From positions 620,001 to 684,000 of the forward strand of contig NZ_JBFBOG010000001.1 of assembly GCF_040686855.1 (NCBI RefSeq): a DNA stretch of 64,000 bases, in the 5' to 3' direction. The position numbers and the translations under genes are program-made. This document shows, piece by piece, positions 34,248 to 42,260 of this stretch. Position 1 is the first letter of the stretch; every line of letters starts with the position of its first letter. The notes beneath the pieces were generated by a model. That model was given only the letters and a program-made list of their open reading frames with translations. It ran no database searches and was not told the origin of the DNA. Source of the DNA: Leifsonia sp040686855. GTDB taxonomy: Bacteria > Actinomycetota > Actinomycetes > Actinomycetales > Microbacteriaceae.

Positions 34248-35405
34248 GTGAAGGTCGAAGCCGAACCACTCAGCCGACTCCGCCAGCGCACGAGCGAGAA
34301 GTGGCGGGCGTATCCCGACGACGTGCTGCCGCTCTTCGTTGCGGAGATGGACTACCCCCTGGCCCCGCCGATCGCCGAGGCGCTGCACGCCGCGGTCGAC
34401 CGCAGCGACACCGGGTACATCGGCCCGGACGACCGGACGCAGCGCGCGTTCGCCGGGTTCGCGCAGCGGCACTGGGGCTGGGAGGTCGACCCGGCGCGGA
34501 CGCGGACCACCACCGACGTCGGCGTCGTGATCGTGGAGTCGCTGCGCGCGCTCATCCGGCCGGGCGACCGCGTGGTCATCACGCCGCCGGTGTATCCGCC
34601 GTTCTACGACTTCATCCCCGAGGCGGGCGGGGTCGTGGAGGAGGTGCCGCTGCTCTCGGGAGGGACGGACGGCGCCGGCTGGGCGCTCGACCTCGACGGC
34701 CTGGAGCGGGCGTTCGCCGGCGGCGCGACGGCGTTCCTGCTCTGCAACCCGCACAACCCGCTCGGGCTGGTGCATCCGCGCGCGGAGCTCGAAGCCGTGG
34801 CGGCGCTCGCGGCTCACCACGGCGTCCACGTCGTGAGCGACGAGGTGCACGCGCCGCTGACCCACCGGGAGGCGACGTTCACCCCGTTCCTGTCCGTGTC
34901 GGATGAGGCCCGGCAGGTCGGCATCGCCGCCCATGCCGCGACGAAGGCGTGGAACCTCGCGGGCCTCAAGTGCGCCCTCTTCGTGACCGCTTCTCCCGAG
35001 CAGGCGGAGCGCATCCACGCGCTGCCGATCGAGGTGGAGGTGCGCACCAGCCTGTTCGGACGCATCGCCACCGAGGCCGCATACGCCTCCGGCGAGGAGT
35101 GGCTGGAGGGGGCGCTCACCGCGATCGAGACGAACCGGGCGCTCCTGTCGGTGTTGCTGACCGACCGACTTCCGCGAGTCGGCTACCGCGAGCCGCACGC
35201 GAGCTACCTGGCGTGGCTGGACTTCCGGCAGCTCGGCTGGGGCGACGACCCCGCTGCACGCATCCTCGAGGAGGCGCGCGTCGCGGTGAACCCCGGCACG
35301 GACTTCGGCGCGAACGGCGCCGGCTTCGTCCGGCTCAACCTCGCGTGCTCGCCCGACGTGCTGACGGATGCGATCGACCGGATCGCCGAGCTGACTCGCC
35401 GCTGA
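34248..35405 (+). CDS. Class I/II aminotransferase, MalY/PatB (C-S lyase) type
   Basis: 385 residues of the fold type I PLP family, MalY/PatB group, which includes cystathionine beta-lyases. Visible marks are FVAEMDYPLAPPIAEAL, DTGYIGPDD, TPPVYPPFYDFI, LLCNPHNPLG (Asn contacting PLP), VVSDEVHAPLTH (Asp/Glu for the ring nitrogen) and AATKAWNLAGLK with the Schiff-base Lys. FVRLNLACSPDVL near the end carries the carboxylate-binding Arg. Start GTG 34248 is preceded by GACAGT at 6 bases and no ribosome site. The 3' end is duplicated 1.26 kb downstream (36584-36650). Expected reaction: cleavage of cystathionine or related thioethers to homocysteine, pyruvate and ammonia. Confidence 0.9.
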   Translation: MKVEAEPLSRLRQRTSEKWRAYPDDVLPLFVAEMDYPLAPPIAEALHAAVDRSDTGYIGPDDRTQRAFAGFAQRHWGWEVDPARTRTTTDVGVVIVESLRALIRPGDRVVITPPVYPPFYDFIPEAGGVVEEVPLLSGGTDGAGWALDLDGLERAFAGGATAFLLCNPHNPLGLVHPRAELEAVAALAAHHGVHVVSDEVHAPLTHREATFTPFLSVSDEARQVGIAAHAATKAWNLAGLKCALFVTASPEQAERIHALPIEVEVRTSLFGRIATEAAYASGEEWLEGALTAIETNRALLSVLLTDRLPRVGYREPHASYLAWLDFRQLGWGDDPAARILEEARVAVNPGTDFGANGAGFVRLNLACSPDVLTDAIDRIAELTRR

Positions 35406-35440
35406 GGCGTTGGGCCGGCTGCACGGTCGGTGGCCGTCGC

Positions 35441-35446
35441 TATCGT
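35441..35446 (+). promoter_or_regulatory. Putative -10 of a leaderless epoxide hydrolase transcript
   Basis: TATCGT, 6 bases before ATG 35453, in the 47-base gap after the aminotransferase gene. No -35 was assigned. Confidence 0.4.
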
Positions 35447-35452
35447 GGCGGG

Positions 35453-36568
35453 ATGACCATCGACGAGTTCCGCATCCACGTGCCCGACGAGACGTTGAAC
35501 GACCTGCGCGAACGGCTCGCCCGCACCCGCTACCTGTCCGCGCCCGGTCGTCGGGGATGGGAGGGCGGCCTCGGCGGCGAACGCCTGCGGGAGCTCGTGG
35601 AGGGCTGGCTGGCGTTCGATTGGCGCGCGGAGGAGGCTCGGCTCGACGCGGTCGAGCAGGGGGTGGTGAAGGTCGACGGCAGCCGCATGCACTTCGCCCG
35701 TGTGCGCGGCACCGGACCCGGACCGCACACGCCGCTGCTGCTGCTCCATGGATGGCCGAGCGCGTTCGTGGAGTACCTCCCGCTGGCCGAGCGCCTGACG
35801 GACGCGTTCGACGTCGTCATCCCGTCGCTTCCCGGCTTCGTCTTCTCCGAGCTGCCCGAGCCCCCGCTGACCCGGCGTGCCATCGCCGAGAAGCTGCACG
35901 CCCTCATGGCGGCTCTCGGGTTCGACCGCTACGCCACTTTCGGCGGCGATATCGGGGGCGGCGCCTCGACCTGGCTCGGCGCCGATCATCCGGAGGCCCT
36001 GATCGGCGTCCAACTGCTCAACGCGCCGTTCCCCGCAGACGACACGCCCCGCGATGAGGCGGAGCGCACGTACCTGGACGCCCTTGCGGCGTATGACGAG
36101 AGCGACGGCGGCTACAGCGAGATCATGCTCACCCGACCCGACACGATCGCCGCGGCACTCGCCGACTCCCCCGCCGGACTCCTCGCCTGGATCGCCGACA
36201 AGTGGCACGACTGGGTGGACGGCGACTTCGACCGCATCGTCGACTCCGGCATCCTCTACTCGATCGCGACGCTCTACTGGGTGACGGACAGCATCGGCAC
36301 CTCGTTCCAGCAGTACTACGACTACGAGCAGAACCCGCCGCGACCGCCGATCAGCGCGCCGACGGGCGTCTATCTCGCCCGCGAGCCCGGGATGTCCGGC
36401 TTCCCGCGTTCGCTCGCCGAGCGCGCCGCGATCGACCTGCGCACGTTCGTGGTGGCTCCTGCCGGTGGCCACTTCGCCGGCTTCGAGCGTCCGGATGAGA
36501 CCGCGGCGGCCATCCGTGCGTTCCACGCCCTTCTCGCCCAACAGACCGGCAGCCCGTCAGCGCGATGA
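35453..36568 (+). CDS. Epoxide hydrolase with N-terminal EHN domain
   Basis: 371-residue alpha/beta hydrolase. The N-terminal EHN domain (1-105: FRIHVPDETLNDLRERLART...) is typical of microsomal-type epoxide hydrolases. LLLHGWPSAFVEYLPLAE is the oxyanion-hole HGWP motif. The nucleophile elbow reads FGGDIGGGASTWLG, with Asp as nucleophile. The Tyr pair that activates the epoxide ring is plausibly in SFQQYYDYEQNPP. The catalytic His is in PAGGHFAGFERP. It opens an epoxide to a vicinal diol; the natural substrate is unknown. The TGA stop is contained in ATGA, where a 34-codon frame starts that is a relic of an aminotransferase gene. Confidence 0.93.
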   Translation: MTIDEFRIHVPDETLNDLRERLARTRYLSAPGRRGWEGGLGGERLRELVEGWLAFDWRAEEARLDAVEQGVVKVDGSRMHFARVRGTGPGPHTPLLLLHGWPSAFVEYLPLAERLTDAFDVVIPSLPGFVFSELPEPPLTRRAIAEKLHALMAALGFDRYATFGGDIGGGASTWLGADHPEALIGVQLLNAPFPADDTPRDEAERTYLDALAAYDESDGGYSEIMLTRPDTIAAALADSPAGLLAWIADKWHDWVDGDFDRIVDSGILYSIATLYWVTDSIGTSFQQYYDYEQNPPRPPISAPTGVYLAREPGMSGFPRSLAERAAIDLRTFVVAPAGGHFAGFERPDETAAAIRAFHALLAQQTGSPSAR

Positions 36569-36669
36569 GGACTCGGACCGCCCGCTTCGTCCGCCTTAAC
36601 CTCGCGTGCTCGCCCGAGGTGCTGACGGATGCGATCGACCGGATCGCCGACGTCGCGCGGCGGGGCTGA
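36565..36669 (+). pseudogene. Relic of an aminotransferase 3' end (34-codon frame)
   Basis: ATG 36565 overlaps the epoxide hydrolase stop (ATGA). Residues 7 onward read FVRLNLACSPEVLTDAIDRI, nearly identical to the C-terminus of the MalY/PatB-type enzyme (FVRLNLACSPDVLTDAIDRI). At DNA level 36584-36650 matches 35323-35389 at 64 of 67 positions by my count, and all three differences are at third codon positions. The frame ends at TGA 36667-36669, as a real gene end would. It is too short to act as an aminotransferase. It looks like what is left of a second, slightly diverged paralogue after deletion, or of a recombination that placed the hydrolase gene between two copies. Confidence 0.75.
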
Positions 36670-37894
36670 ACAGCCTCCACAGCACCACCGCGACCAGGGC
36701 CACCGCGATTGCGACCGCGAGGGACGACCAGACCCAGGAGTTCGCGACCGGGATCGGCCGGGGCAGCACCACCTCGAACGCGACGGCCGCGGTGGTCGGA
36801 CCTCCGCCGCCTGCGGCCTGCGCAACGGTCAGGCCCGCGCGGCCGGCGGGCAGCGTCGCGGTGGTGAGCGACCAGGCGCCCGCCGCATCCACGGTCGTCG
36901 TCCCGACCACACGGCCCCCCGAGCCGGTCACCGTCACCGTCGCACCCGGCTCGCCGGTGCCCGCCACTGTGGGGGTGGAGGTGCCCACGGTCGACGAGGC
37001 GGCGGGCGACGTCACCGCCACCGGGATGACGTGCGACACCTGGGCGAGGTAGCCGGCGAAGACACCGATGGCCGCGTCGCGCTGAGCCGTCAGGTCGGAG
37101 AGACCGCGGTCGTACTCCAGGAAGGAGATGTACGTGTTGGAGGTGTAGGCCGACGTCACCGCGGCACGCAGGTCGGTCTGCGTGCGGGGCGTCGACGGGA
37201 AGCGGTTGGTGAGGAAGCCGTCGACGCGCTTCCGCTCCGTGAGCCCCGAGAAGTACGCGGTCAGCAGGTCCGCGTACGGCGTCTGCGGGTCAGCCGCGCG
37301 GAGAGCGGTGAGGTTGACGGCGTCGAGGTCGGCCCAGAGGTCTTCTGTGGAGAAGCCTCCGTTCGGGTTGCCGAAGTCGGCGGCGGCAGCAGCCTGCACA
37401 GCCGCCGGTCCACCCGCGACGGACCGGATGTCGGTCATCAGGTCGGTGATGTCGCCGGCGAACCCGCCGAGGTCGGCCGCGGGGGACTTCGGCGGCGTAC
37501 CGAGGCTCATCGTGGCGAACATGTGCACCGCGTCCGTGACCTCGCCGTTCGGCAAGGTCACCTGACGCAGCTGCTTCAGGTCGGACGCCGACGTCCCGTT
37601 GCGGTCGTCCTGCTCCGCGACGTACGACTCGAAGGACAGATCCCGCCGGCCGCCCAGAGTCTCCCAGCGGAAGTCGTCGTAGGCGGGATTCGCGGTCCTG
37701 ATGTAGACCAGGACCAGTTCGTCCACGGCGTCGCCCGGGTTCGCGGACGCGTACTGCCGGGCGTAGGTCTCCAGCGGTCCGATGTCGTCGATCAGCTCAC
37801 GGAACGACACGGAGGGTGCGGCCGCCGCCGGACCCGCGACAGTACCGGCCAGGACGAGCCCGGCCAGTACTGCGGCGAGGTGTTTGACGGTCAA
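36596..37894 (-). CDS. Exported protein with C-terminal membrane anchor and Ig-like domain
   Basis: 432 residues. A signal peptide is clear (KHLAAVLAGLVLAGTVAGPAAAA, cleavage near 26). Residues 27-285 form a mostly helical, Ala/Asp-rich region with no family I recognise. Residues 290-375 look like a bacterial Ig-like domain (TPTVAGTGEPGATVTVTGSG). A transmembrane helix (WVWSSLAVAIAVALVAVVLW) and a basic tail end the protein. The topology is like that of an anchored surface protein without a sortase motif. The start is TTG 37894. The last 24 residues are read antisense through the aminotransferase relic, so this tail is probably young. Function unknown. Confidence 0.75.
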   Translation of the reverse strand: MTVKHLAAVLAGLVLAGTVAGPAAAAPSVSFRELIDDIGPLETYARQYASANPGDAVDELVLVYIRTANPAYDDFRWETLGGRRDLSFESYVAEQDDRNGTSASDLKQLRQVTLPNGEVTDAVHMFATMSLGTPPKSPAADLGGFAGDITDLMTDIRSVAGGPAAVQAAAAADFGNPNGGFSTEDLWADLDAVNLTALRAADPQTPYADLLTAYFSGLTERKRVDGFLTNRFPSTPRTQTDLRAAVTSAYTSNTYISFLEYDRGLSDLTAQRDAAIGVFAGYLAQVSHVIPVAVTSPAASSTVGTSTPTVAGTGEPGATVTVTGSGGRVVGTTTVDAAGAWSLTTATLPAGRAGLTVAQAAGGGGPTTAAVAFEVVLPRPIPVANSWVWSSLAVAIAVALVAVVLWRLFSPAARRRRSGRSHPSAPRASTRG

Positions 37895-37930
37895 TCGGGT
37901 CGCTTTCGGGTAGGCGGCCGCTGGGCCGGC

Positions 37931-39433
37931 TCAGCGACGGTAGTTGGGCGCCTCCACGACCATCTGGATGTCGTGCGGGTGGGACTCCTTGAGCCCGGCC
38001 GCCGTGATGCGGACGAACTTGCCGTTCGACTTGAGCTCCGGGATGGTGCGCGCACCGACGTAGAACATCGACTGGCGGAGGCCGCCGACCAGCTGGTACG
38101 CGACGGCGGAGAGCGGTCCGCGGAACGGCACCTGCCCTTCGATGCCCTCGGCGATCAGCTGCTCGTCGCTGGGCACATCCGCCTGGAAGTAGCGGTCGCG
38201 CGAGTACGAGGTCTTCTTGCCGCGGGTCTGGAGGGCGCCGAGCGACCCCATGCCGCGGTAGTTCTTGAACTGCTTGCCGTTGACGAAGACGAGCTCGCCT
38301 GGCGACTCGGAGGTTCCGGCCAGCAGCGAGCCCAGCATGACGCTGTCCGCGCCGGCGACGAGCGCCTTGGCGATGTCGCCCGAGTACTGGAGGCCGCCGT
38401 CCGCGATGAGCGGGACGTTCGCCTCGCGCGCCGCGAGGGACGCCTCGTACACGGCGGTCACCTGCGGCACGCCGACACCGGCGACGACGCGGGTGGTGCA
38501 GATGGAGCCGGGGCCCACGCCGACCTTGATGGCGTCGGCTCCTGCGTCGATGAGCGCCTGCGCGCCGGAGCGGGTCGCCACGTTGCCGCCGATCACGTCG
38601 ACGTGCGACGCGCGCGGCTCGGCCTTGAGGCGGCGGATGATGTCGAGCACGCCGGCGCTGTCGCCGTTGGCCGTGTCGACCACGATGACGTCCACGCCCG
38701 CGTCGACCAGGGTCATCGCGCGGTCCCAGGCGTCGCCGAAGAAGCCGATCGCGGCGCCGACGCGCAGACGGCCTTCGTCGTCCTTCGTGGCGTCCGGGTA
38801 CTTCTCGCTCTTGTCGAAGTCCTTGACGGTGATGAGGCCGCGGAGCTTGCCGTCGGCGTCCACCAGCGGCAGCTTCTCGATCTTGTGCTCGGCGAAGATG
38901 GCGACCGCGGAGTCCGGGTCGATGCCCACCGGCGCGGTGATCAGCGGCTGGCGGGTCATCACGTCGCGGACCTTGGTCGTCGACCGCTCGAACGGCGAGA
39001 CGAAGCGCATGTCGCGGTTGGTGATGATGCCGACGAGGGTGCCGTCCGGCTCGACTACCGGGAGGCCGCTCACGCGGAACTGGCCGCACAGCGCATCCAC
39101 CTCTTCGACGGTCGCGTCGGGGGTCGTGGTGACCGGGTTGGTGATCATGCCCGACTCTGAGCGCTTCACCTTGTCGACGTGCGACGCCTGATCCTCGATC
39201 GAGAGGTTGCGGTGGATGATGCCGATGCCGCCCTGGCGCGCCATGGCGACCGCCATGCGCGACTCGGTGACGGTGTCCATCGCACTCGACAGCAGCGGAG
39301 TGGCCATCGAGATGCGCTTGGTCAGGCGAGTCGAGGTGTCCGCCTCGCTCGGGATGACGTCCGTGTGCCCGGGGAGCAGCATGACGTCGTCGTAGGTCAA
39401 ACCGATGAAACCGAACGGATCGGGCTGATCCAT
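37931..39433 (-). CDS. guaB: IMP dehydrogenase
   Basis: 500 residues. NAD-dependent oxidation of IMP to XMP, the first committed step to GMP, completed by guaA in this window. The TIM barrel is interrupted by a CBS pair (about 95-215: MITNPVTTTPDATVEEVDAL and VRDVMTRQPLITAP). The catalytic Cys is in GVGPGSICTTRVV. VIGGNVATRSGAQALIDAGADAIK and LIADGGLQYSGDIAKAL bind the phosphate. The mobile flap region lies around YFQADVPSDEQLIAEGIEG. The ribosome site AGGGG is 4 bases before ATG. CBS domains usually bind adenine or guanine nucleotides and control the enzyme. Confidence 0.97.
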   Translation of the reverse strand: MDQPDPFGFIGLTYDDVMLLPGHTDVIPSEADTSTRLTKRISMATPLLSSAMDTVTESRMAVAMARQGGIGIIHRNLSIEDQASHVDKVKRSESGMITNPVTTTPDATVEEVDALCGQFRVSGLPVVEPDGTLVGIITNRDMRFVSPFERSTTKVRDVMTRQPLITAPVGIDPDSAVAIFAEHKIEKLPLVDADGKLRGLITVKDFDKSEKYPDATKDDEGRLRVGAAIGFFGDAWDRAMTLVDAGVDVIVVDTANGDSAGVLDIIRRLKAEPRASHVDVIGGNVATRSGAQALIDAGADAIKVGVGPGSICTTRVVAGVGVPQVTAVYEASLAAREANVPLIADGGLQYSGDIAKALVAGADSVMLGSLLAGTSESPGELVFVNGKQFKNYRGMGSLGALQTRGKKTSYSRDRYFQADVPSDEQLIAEGIEGQVPFRGPLSAVAYQLVGGLRQSMFYVGARTIPELKSNGKFVRITAAGLKESHPHDIQMVVEAPNYRR

Positions 39434-39516
39434 TTCACCCCTATCAAGAAGATGCGCGACTGTGGATGCTCAATGGTAACGGCAGAACCTGAGCGGGTAT
39501 TCCGTGATTCGGGGAC

Positions 39517-40485
39517 TCAGTCGACGGTCGCGAGATCGAGCTCCGCGGCCCGCTTCCCCTGGCGCGCGGCGACGATCATGTCGACGCTGAGGATGACCAG
39601 CGCGAGCCAGACGATCGCGAAGCCCAGCCACCGCTCCGGCGGCATCGCCTCGTGCAGCACCGCGACGCCGACGACGAACTGGATGATCGGCGCGAAGTAC
39701 TGGATGAAGCCCATGAACACGAGCGGGAGCCGGCGCGACGCGGCGGCGAAGAACAGCAGCGGGACGGCGGTGATGACGCCCGCGCCGACCAGCAGCACGG
39801 TGTGCCAGGGCCCGGCGGTCCCGAGCGTGAGACCGGCCGTCACGCCGACCACGATGAGCTGGATGACGGCGACGGGCGTCAGCCACATCGTCTCCAGGGT
39901 GAGGCCGGACAGCGCGTCCACGCGGCCGCCGACCCGCTTCTTGATGAGGCCGTAGAGCCCGAAGGAGAAGGCGAGGATGAGCGCGATCCACGGCACGGAC
40001 CCGTAGCCCACCGCGAGCACGATGACCGCCACCACGCTCACGCCGACGGCGACCCACTGCGCGATCCGCAACCGCTCGCGCTGCACGAGGACGCCGAGGA
40101 ACACCGTGACGATCGGGTTGATGAAGTAGCCGAGCGCCGCTTCGACGACGTGGCCGCTCACCGTCGCGAGGACGTAGGTCTGCCAGTTGACGTAGATCAG
40201 GACGCCGGCGAGCCCCATCGTGAGCAGGACCCGGGTGTCCCGCATCAGGGCGCCGAACTGCCGCCAGGTGCGCGTGACGGTCAGCGCGATGGCGCAGAAC
40301 CCGAGCGAGAAGATGATCCGCCAGGCGACGATCTCCCACGCGCCGGCCGGGGCGAGCGCCAGGAAGTAGATCGGGAGGATGCCCCAGAGCACGTACGCCG
40401 ATACCGCGTAGATCAGCCCGGAGGTGCGATGCGAGGAGAGGTCGTCTGAGGAGGATGCCACTCGTCCGACTCTACCTCCGGTCAC
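39517..40485 (-). CDS. rarD: EamA family transporter RarD
   Basis: 322 residues with ten transmembrane helices in two EamA repeats. RarD signatures are YVLWGILPIYFLAL in helix 1, EIVAWRIIFSLGF in helix 2, YVNWQTYVLAT, EAALGYFINPIVTVFLGVL and the late ITAVPLLFFAAASRRLPL and GFIQYFAPIIQFVVGV. RarD was named for chloramphenicol sensitivity, and its true substrate is not known. The start is given as GTG 40485, although GTG 40461 is also possible. A long inverted repeat (40490-40552) begins 5 bases upstream of the GTG. Confidence 0.92.
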   Translation of the reverse strand: MTGGRVGRVASSSDDLSSHRTSGLIYAVSAYVLWGILPIYFLALAPAGAWEIVAWRIIFSLGFCAIALTVTRTWRQFGALMRDTRVLLTMGLAGVLIYVNWQTYVLATVSGHVVEAALGYFINPIVTVFLGVLVQRERLRIAQWVAVGVSVVAVIVLAVGYGSVPWIALILAFSFGLYGLIKKRVGGRVDALSGLTLETMWLTPVAVIQLIVVGVTAGLTLGTAGPWHTVLLVGAGVITAVPLLFFAAASRRLPLVFMGFIQYFAPIIQFVVGVAVLHEAMPPERWLGFAIVWLALVILSVDMIVAARQGKRAAELDLATVD

Positions 40486-40489
40486 CGCC

Positions 40490-40552
40490 GCGAGATTCGT
40501 GCCGAATGTGCGTTATGCGGCCCCGAAAGCGCACATTCGGCACGAATCTCGC
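40490..40552. repeat. Extragenic palindrome with perfect 23-bp arms
   Basis: Arms 40490-40512 and 40530-40552 are exact reverse complements, with a 17-base loop that contains GCGGCCCCGA. It is noncoding and lies directly upstream of rarD, after the groES terminator. It has no T run, so it is unlikely to be a simple terminator. Size and symmetry resemble REP/RIME-type palindromic elements that occur in many copies per genome. Confidence 0.8.
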
Positions 40553-40566
40553 CGGAGTTAACGACG

Positions 40567-40597
40567 ACGGCCCGGCTGCTCAGAGCAGCCGGGCCGT
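40567..40597 (-). terminator. Intrinsic terminator of groES
   Basis: Perfect 14-bp stem (40567-40580 with 40584-40597) and a 3-base loop, 16 bases after the groES stop. Confidence 0.85.
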
Positions 40598-40613
40598 TGC
40601 GAAGAGGGGTGCG

Positions 40614-40910
40614 TCAGCGGACGACGACCGCGAGGACGTCGCGAGCGGACAGGACCAGGTAGTCCTCGCCGCCGAACTTGACCTCGGTGCCACCGTACTT
40701 GGAGTAGATGACCTTGTCGCCGACGGCGACGTCGAGCGGGACGCGGTTGCCGTTGTCGTCGATGCGGCCCGGGCCCACGGCGACGACCTCGCCCTCCTGC
40801 GGCTTCTCCTTGGCGGTGTCGGGGATGACCAGACCGGACGCAGTGGTCTGCTCAGCCTCGACCTGCTTGATGACGATGCGATCCTCGAGCGGCTTGATGG
40901 AGACCGACAC
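40614..40910 (-). CDS. groES: Co-chaperonin GroES (Cpn10)
   Basis: 98 residues, the normal length. IKPLEDRIVIKQVEAEQTTASGL is the N-terminal signature including the start of the mobile loop. EGEVVAVGPGR and VGDKVIYSKYGGTEV form the beta barrel. It caps GroEL in the cytoplasm during ATP-driven folding. The GTG 40910 start has an AAGGGG ribosome site 5 bases upstream; a longer frame to 40961 runs through the operator and is not used. A CIRCE operator lies upstream and a terminator follows at once, so groES is monocistronic. No groEL lies next to it, which is common in actinobacteria with a separate groEL2. Confidence 0.96.
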   Translation of the reverse strand: MSVSIKPLEDRIVIKQVEAEQTTASGLVIPDTAKEKPQEGEVVAVGPGRIDDNGNRVPLDVAVGDKVIYSKYGGTEVKFGGEDYLVLSARDVLAVVVR

Positions 40911-40954
40911 GTTGACCCCTTTCCTGTGAAGAACAGTGTCTTGACGAAGACTGA

Positions 40955-40981
40955 TTAGCAAACTCGCACTGAGAGTGCTAA
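40955..40981. promoter_or_regulatory. CIRCE operator (HrcA site) of groES
   Basis: TTAGCAAAC-N9-GAGTGCTAA. The right arm is a perfect match to the CIRCE consensus, the left arm matches at 7 of 9 positions, and the 9-9-9 spacing is exact. It lies about 45 bases before the groES GTG. HrcA is expected to repress here until heat shock. Confidence 0.88.
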
Positions 40982-41041
40982 CACGAGTCTAGGGGGTGCG
41001 TTAGCAGTCACGCAACGTGAGTGCCAAGCTCCGTGGAAAGG

Positions 41042-41047
41042 TAGCGT
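41042..41047 (+). promoter_or_regulatory. Putative -10 of a leaderless methyltransferase transcript
   Basis: TAGCGT, 6 bases before ATG 41054. No ribosome site lies between. Confidence 0.45.
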
Positions 41048-41053
41048 TGAGGC

Positions 41054-42241
41054 ATGGAACGGTCCGAGCTGGTCGCGCTGCTGAGCCCGGAAGGGCTCCG
41101 TCTCCTCGACTCGCTGCCACCGTACCGCAGCGAGAAGGATGTGCTCCGGATCGTCAGCGACTTGCGCAAGCAGGGCCACTCGCCCGCCCTCGTCGCGGCG
41201 GTGCTCACGCAGTCCAAACTCCGCCGCAAGGCGCAGGCGAAGTTCGGCGACTTCGCGTCCAGCATGCTGTTCACCGAGGCCGGACTGGAGCAGGCGACGC
41301 GCCTCCCGGTGGCCGCCCGCCACGCCGGCCGTTTCCGCGCAGCGGGCCTGGGCCGCGTCGCCGACCTCGGATGCGGCATCGGCGGCGACGCCCTCGCGCT
41401 CGCCGCCCTCGAGCTCGAGGTGACCGCGGTGGATGCGGACGAGGTGACCGCGGCCATCGCCTCCTTCAACCTGGCCCCCTTCCCGACCGCGACGGTCGAG
41501 CAGAGGCGCGCCGAGGACGTCGACCTCCGCGCGATCGACGGCGTCTTCCTGGACCCCGCCCGACGCACGGCCGGCCACACGCAGACCGAGCGGCTGGTCG
41601 ACCCCGATGACTACACGCCGTCGCTCGGCTTCGCCTACGAGCTCGCGACCGGCCGGTCGGTCGGGCTCAAGCTCGGCCCCGGGTTCGACCGCGACCTCAT
41701 CCCCTCCACCGCCGAAGCGCAGTGGGTCTCGGCCGACGGCCAGGTGGTCGAGCTCGGCCTGTGGTTCGGCGCGTTGGCCCGCCCGGGGATCCGCCGGGCG
41801 GCGCTGGTGCTGCGCGGCGACCAGGCCGACGAGCTCGTGGCCGACGCGGACAGCGTGGATGAGGAGACCGGCCCGCTCGGCGAGTACCTGTACGAGCCCG
41901 ACGGCGCGGTCATCCGCGCGCGCCTGATCGGCGACTTGGCCCGGCGCCTCGGCGGGCGGATGCTCTCCGAGCAGATCGCCTACGTCACCGCCGATGCGCC
42001 CGTCGAGACGCCGTTCGCCTCCGGCTTCCGCATCCTGGAGACGCTTCCGGCGGGCGAGAAGGACCTGAGACGTGCGTTGCGACAGCGCGGCATCGGCACG
42101 CTGGAGATCAAGAAGCGGGGCGTGGACGTCGATCCGGCGGCCCTGCGGAAGCGTCTGGCGCTGAACGGCGACCGCCCGGCGACCCTGATCCTCACCAGGG
42201 TGGCCGGGCGGCACACGGCGCTCCTCGCCGAGCGGATCTAG
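41054..42241 (+). CDS. Class I SAM methyltransferase with THUMP-like C-terminus
   Basis: 395 residues. The N-terminal helical region (1-75) includes SKLRRKAQAKFG. The SAM-binding domain follows, with VADLGCGIGGDALALAAL (motif I), VDADEVTAAIASFN, and DGVFLDPARR, an uncommon motif IV that is characteristic of this actinobacterial and bacteroidetes group. The C-terminal 80 residues (RGIGTLEIKKRGVDVDPAALRKRL) correspond to the THUMP-like domain annotated in this family, which suggests an RNA substrate. It stands alone, divergent from groES. The exact methylated base is not known to me. Confidence 0.88.
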   Translation: MERSELVALLSPEGLRLLDSLPPYRSEKDVLRIVSDLRKQGHSPALVAAVLTQSKLRRKAQAKFGDFASSMLFTEAGLEQATRLPVAARHAGRFRAAGLGRVADLGCGIGGDALALAALELEVTAVDADEVTAAIASFNLAPFPTATVEQRRAEDVDLRAIDGVFLDPARRTAGHTQTERLVDPDDYTPSLGFAYELATGRSVGLKLGPGFDRDLIPSTAEAQWVSADGQVVELGLWFGALARPGIRRAALVLRGDQADELVADADSVDEETGPLGEYLYEPDGAVIRARLIGDLARRLGGRMLSEQIAYVTADAPVETPFASGFRILETLPAGEKDLRRALRQRGIGTLEIKKRGVDVDPAALRKRLALNGDRPATLILTRVAGRHTALLAERI

Positions 42242-42260
42242 GCCGCCCGGCGCTGCGCGT

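Larger units (their letters stand above)
35323..36650 (+). repeat. 67-bp direct repeats flanking the epoxide hydrolase gene
   Basis: Copy 1 at 35323-35389 (inside the aminotransferase gene) and copy 2 at 36584-36650, about 95% identical. The unit between them is the epoxide hydrolase gene plus its upstream gap. Recombination between the copies could delete the hydrolase gene. Confidence 0.8.
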
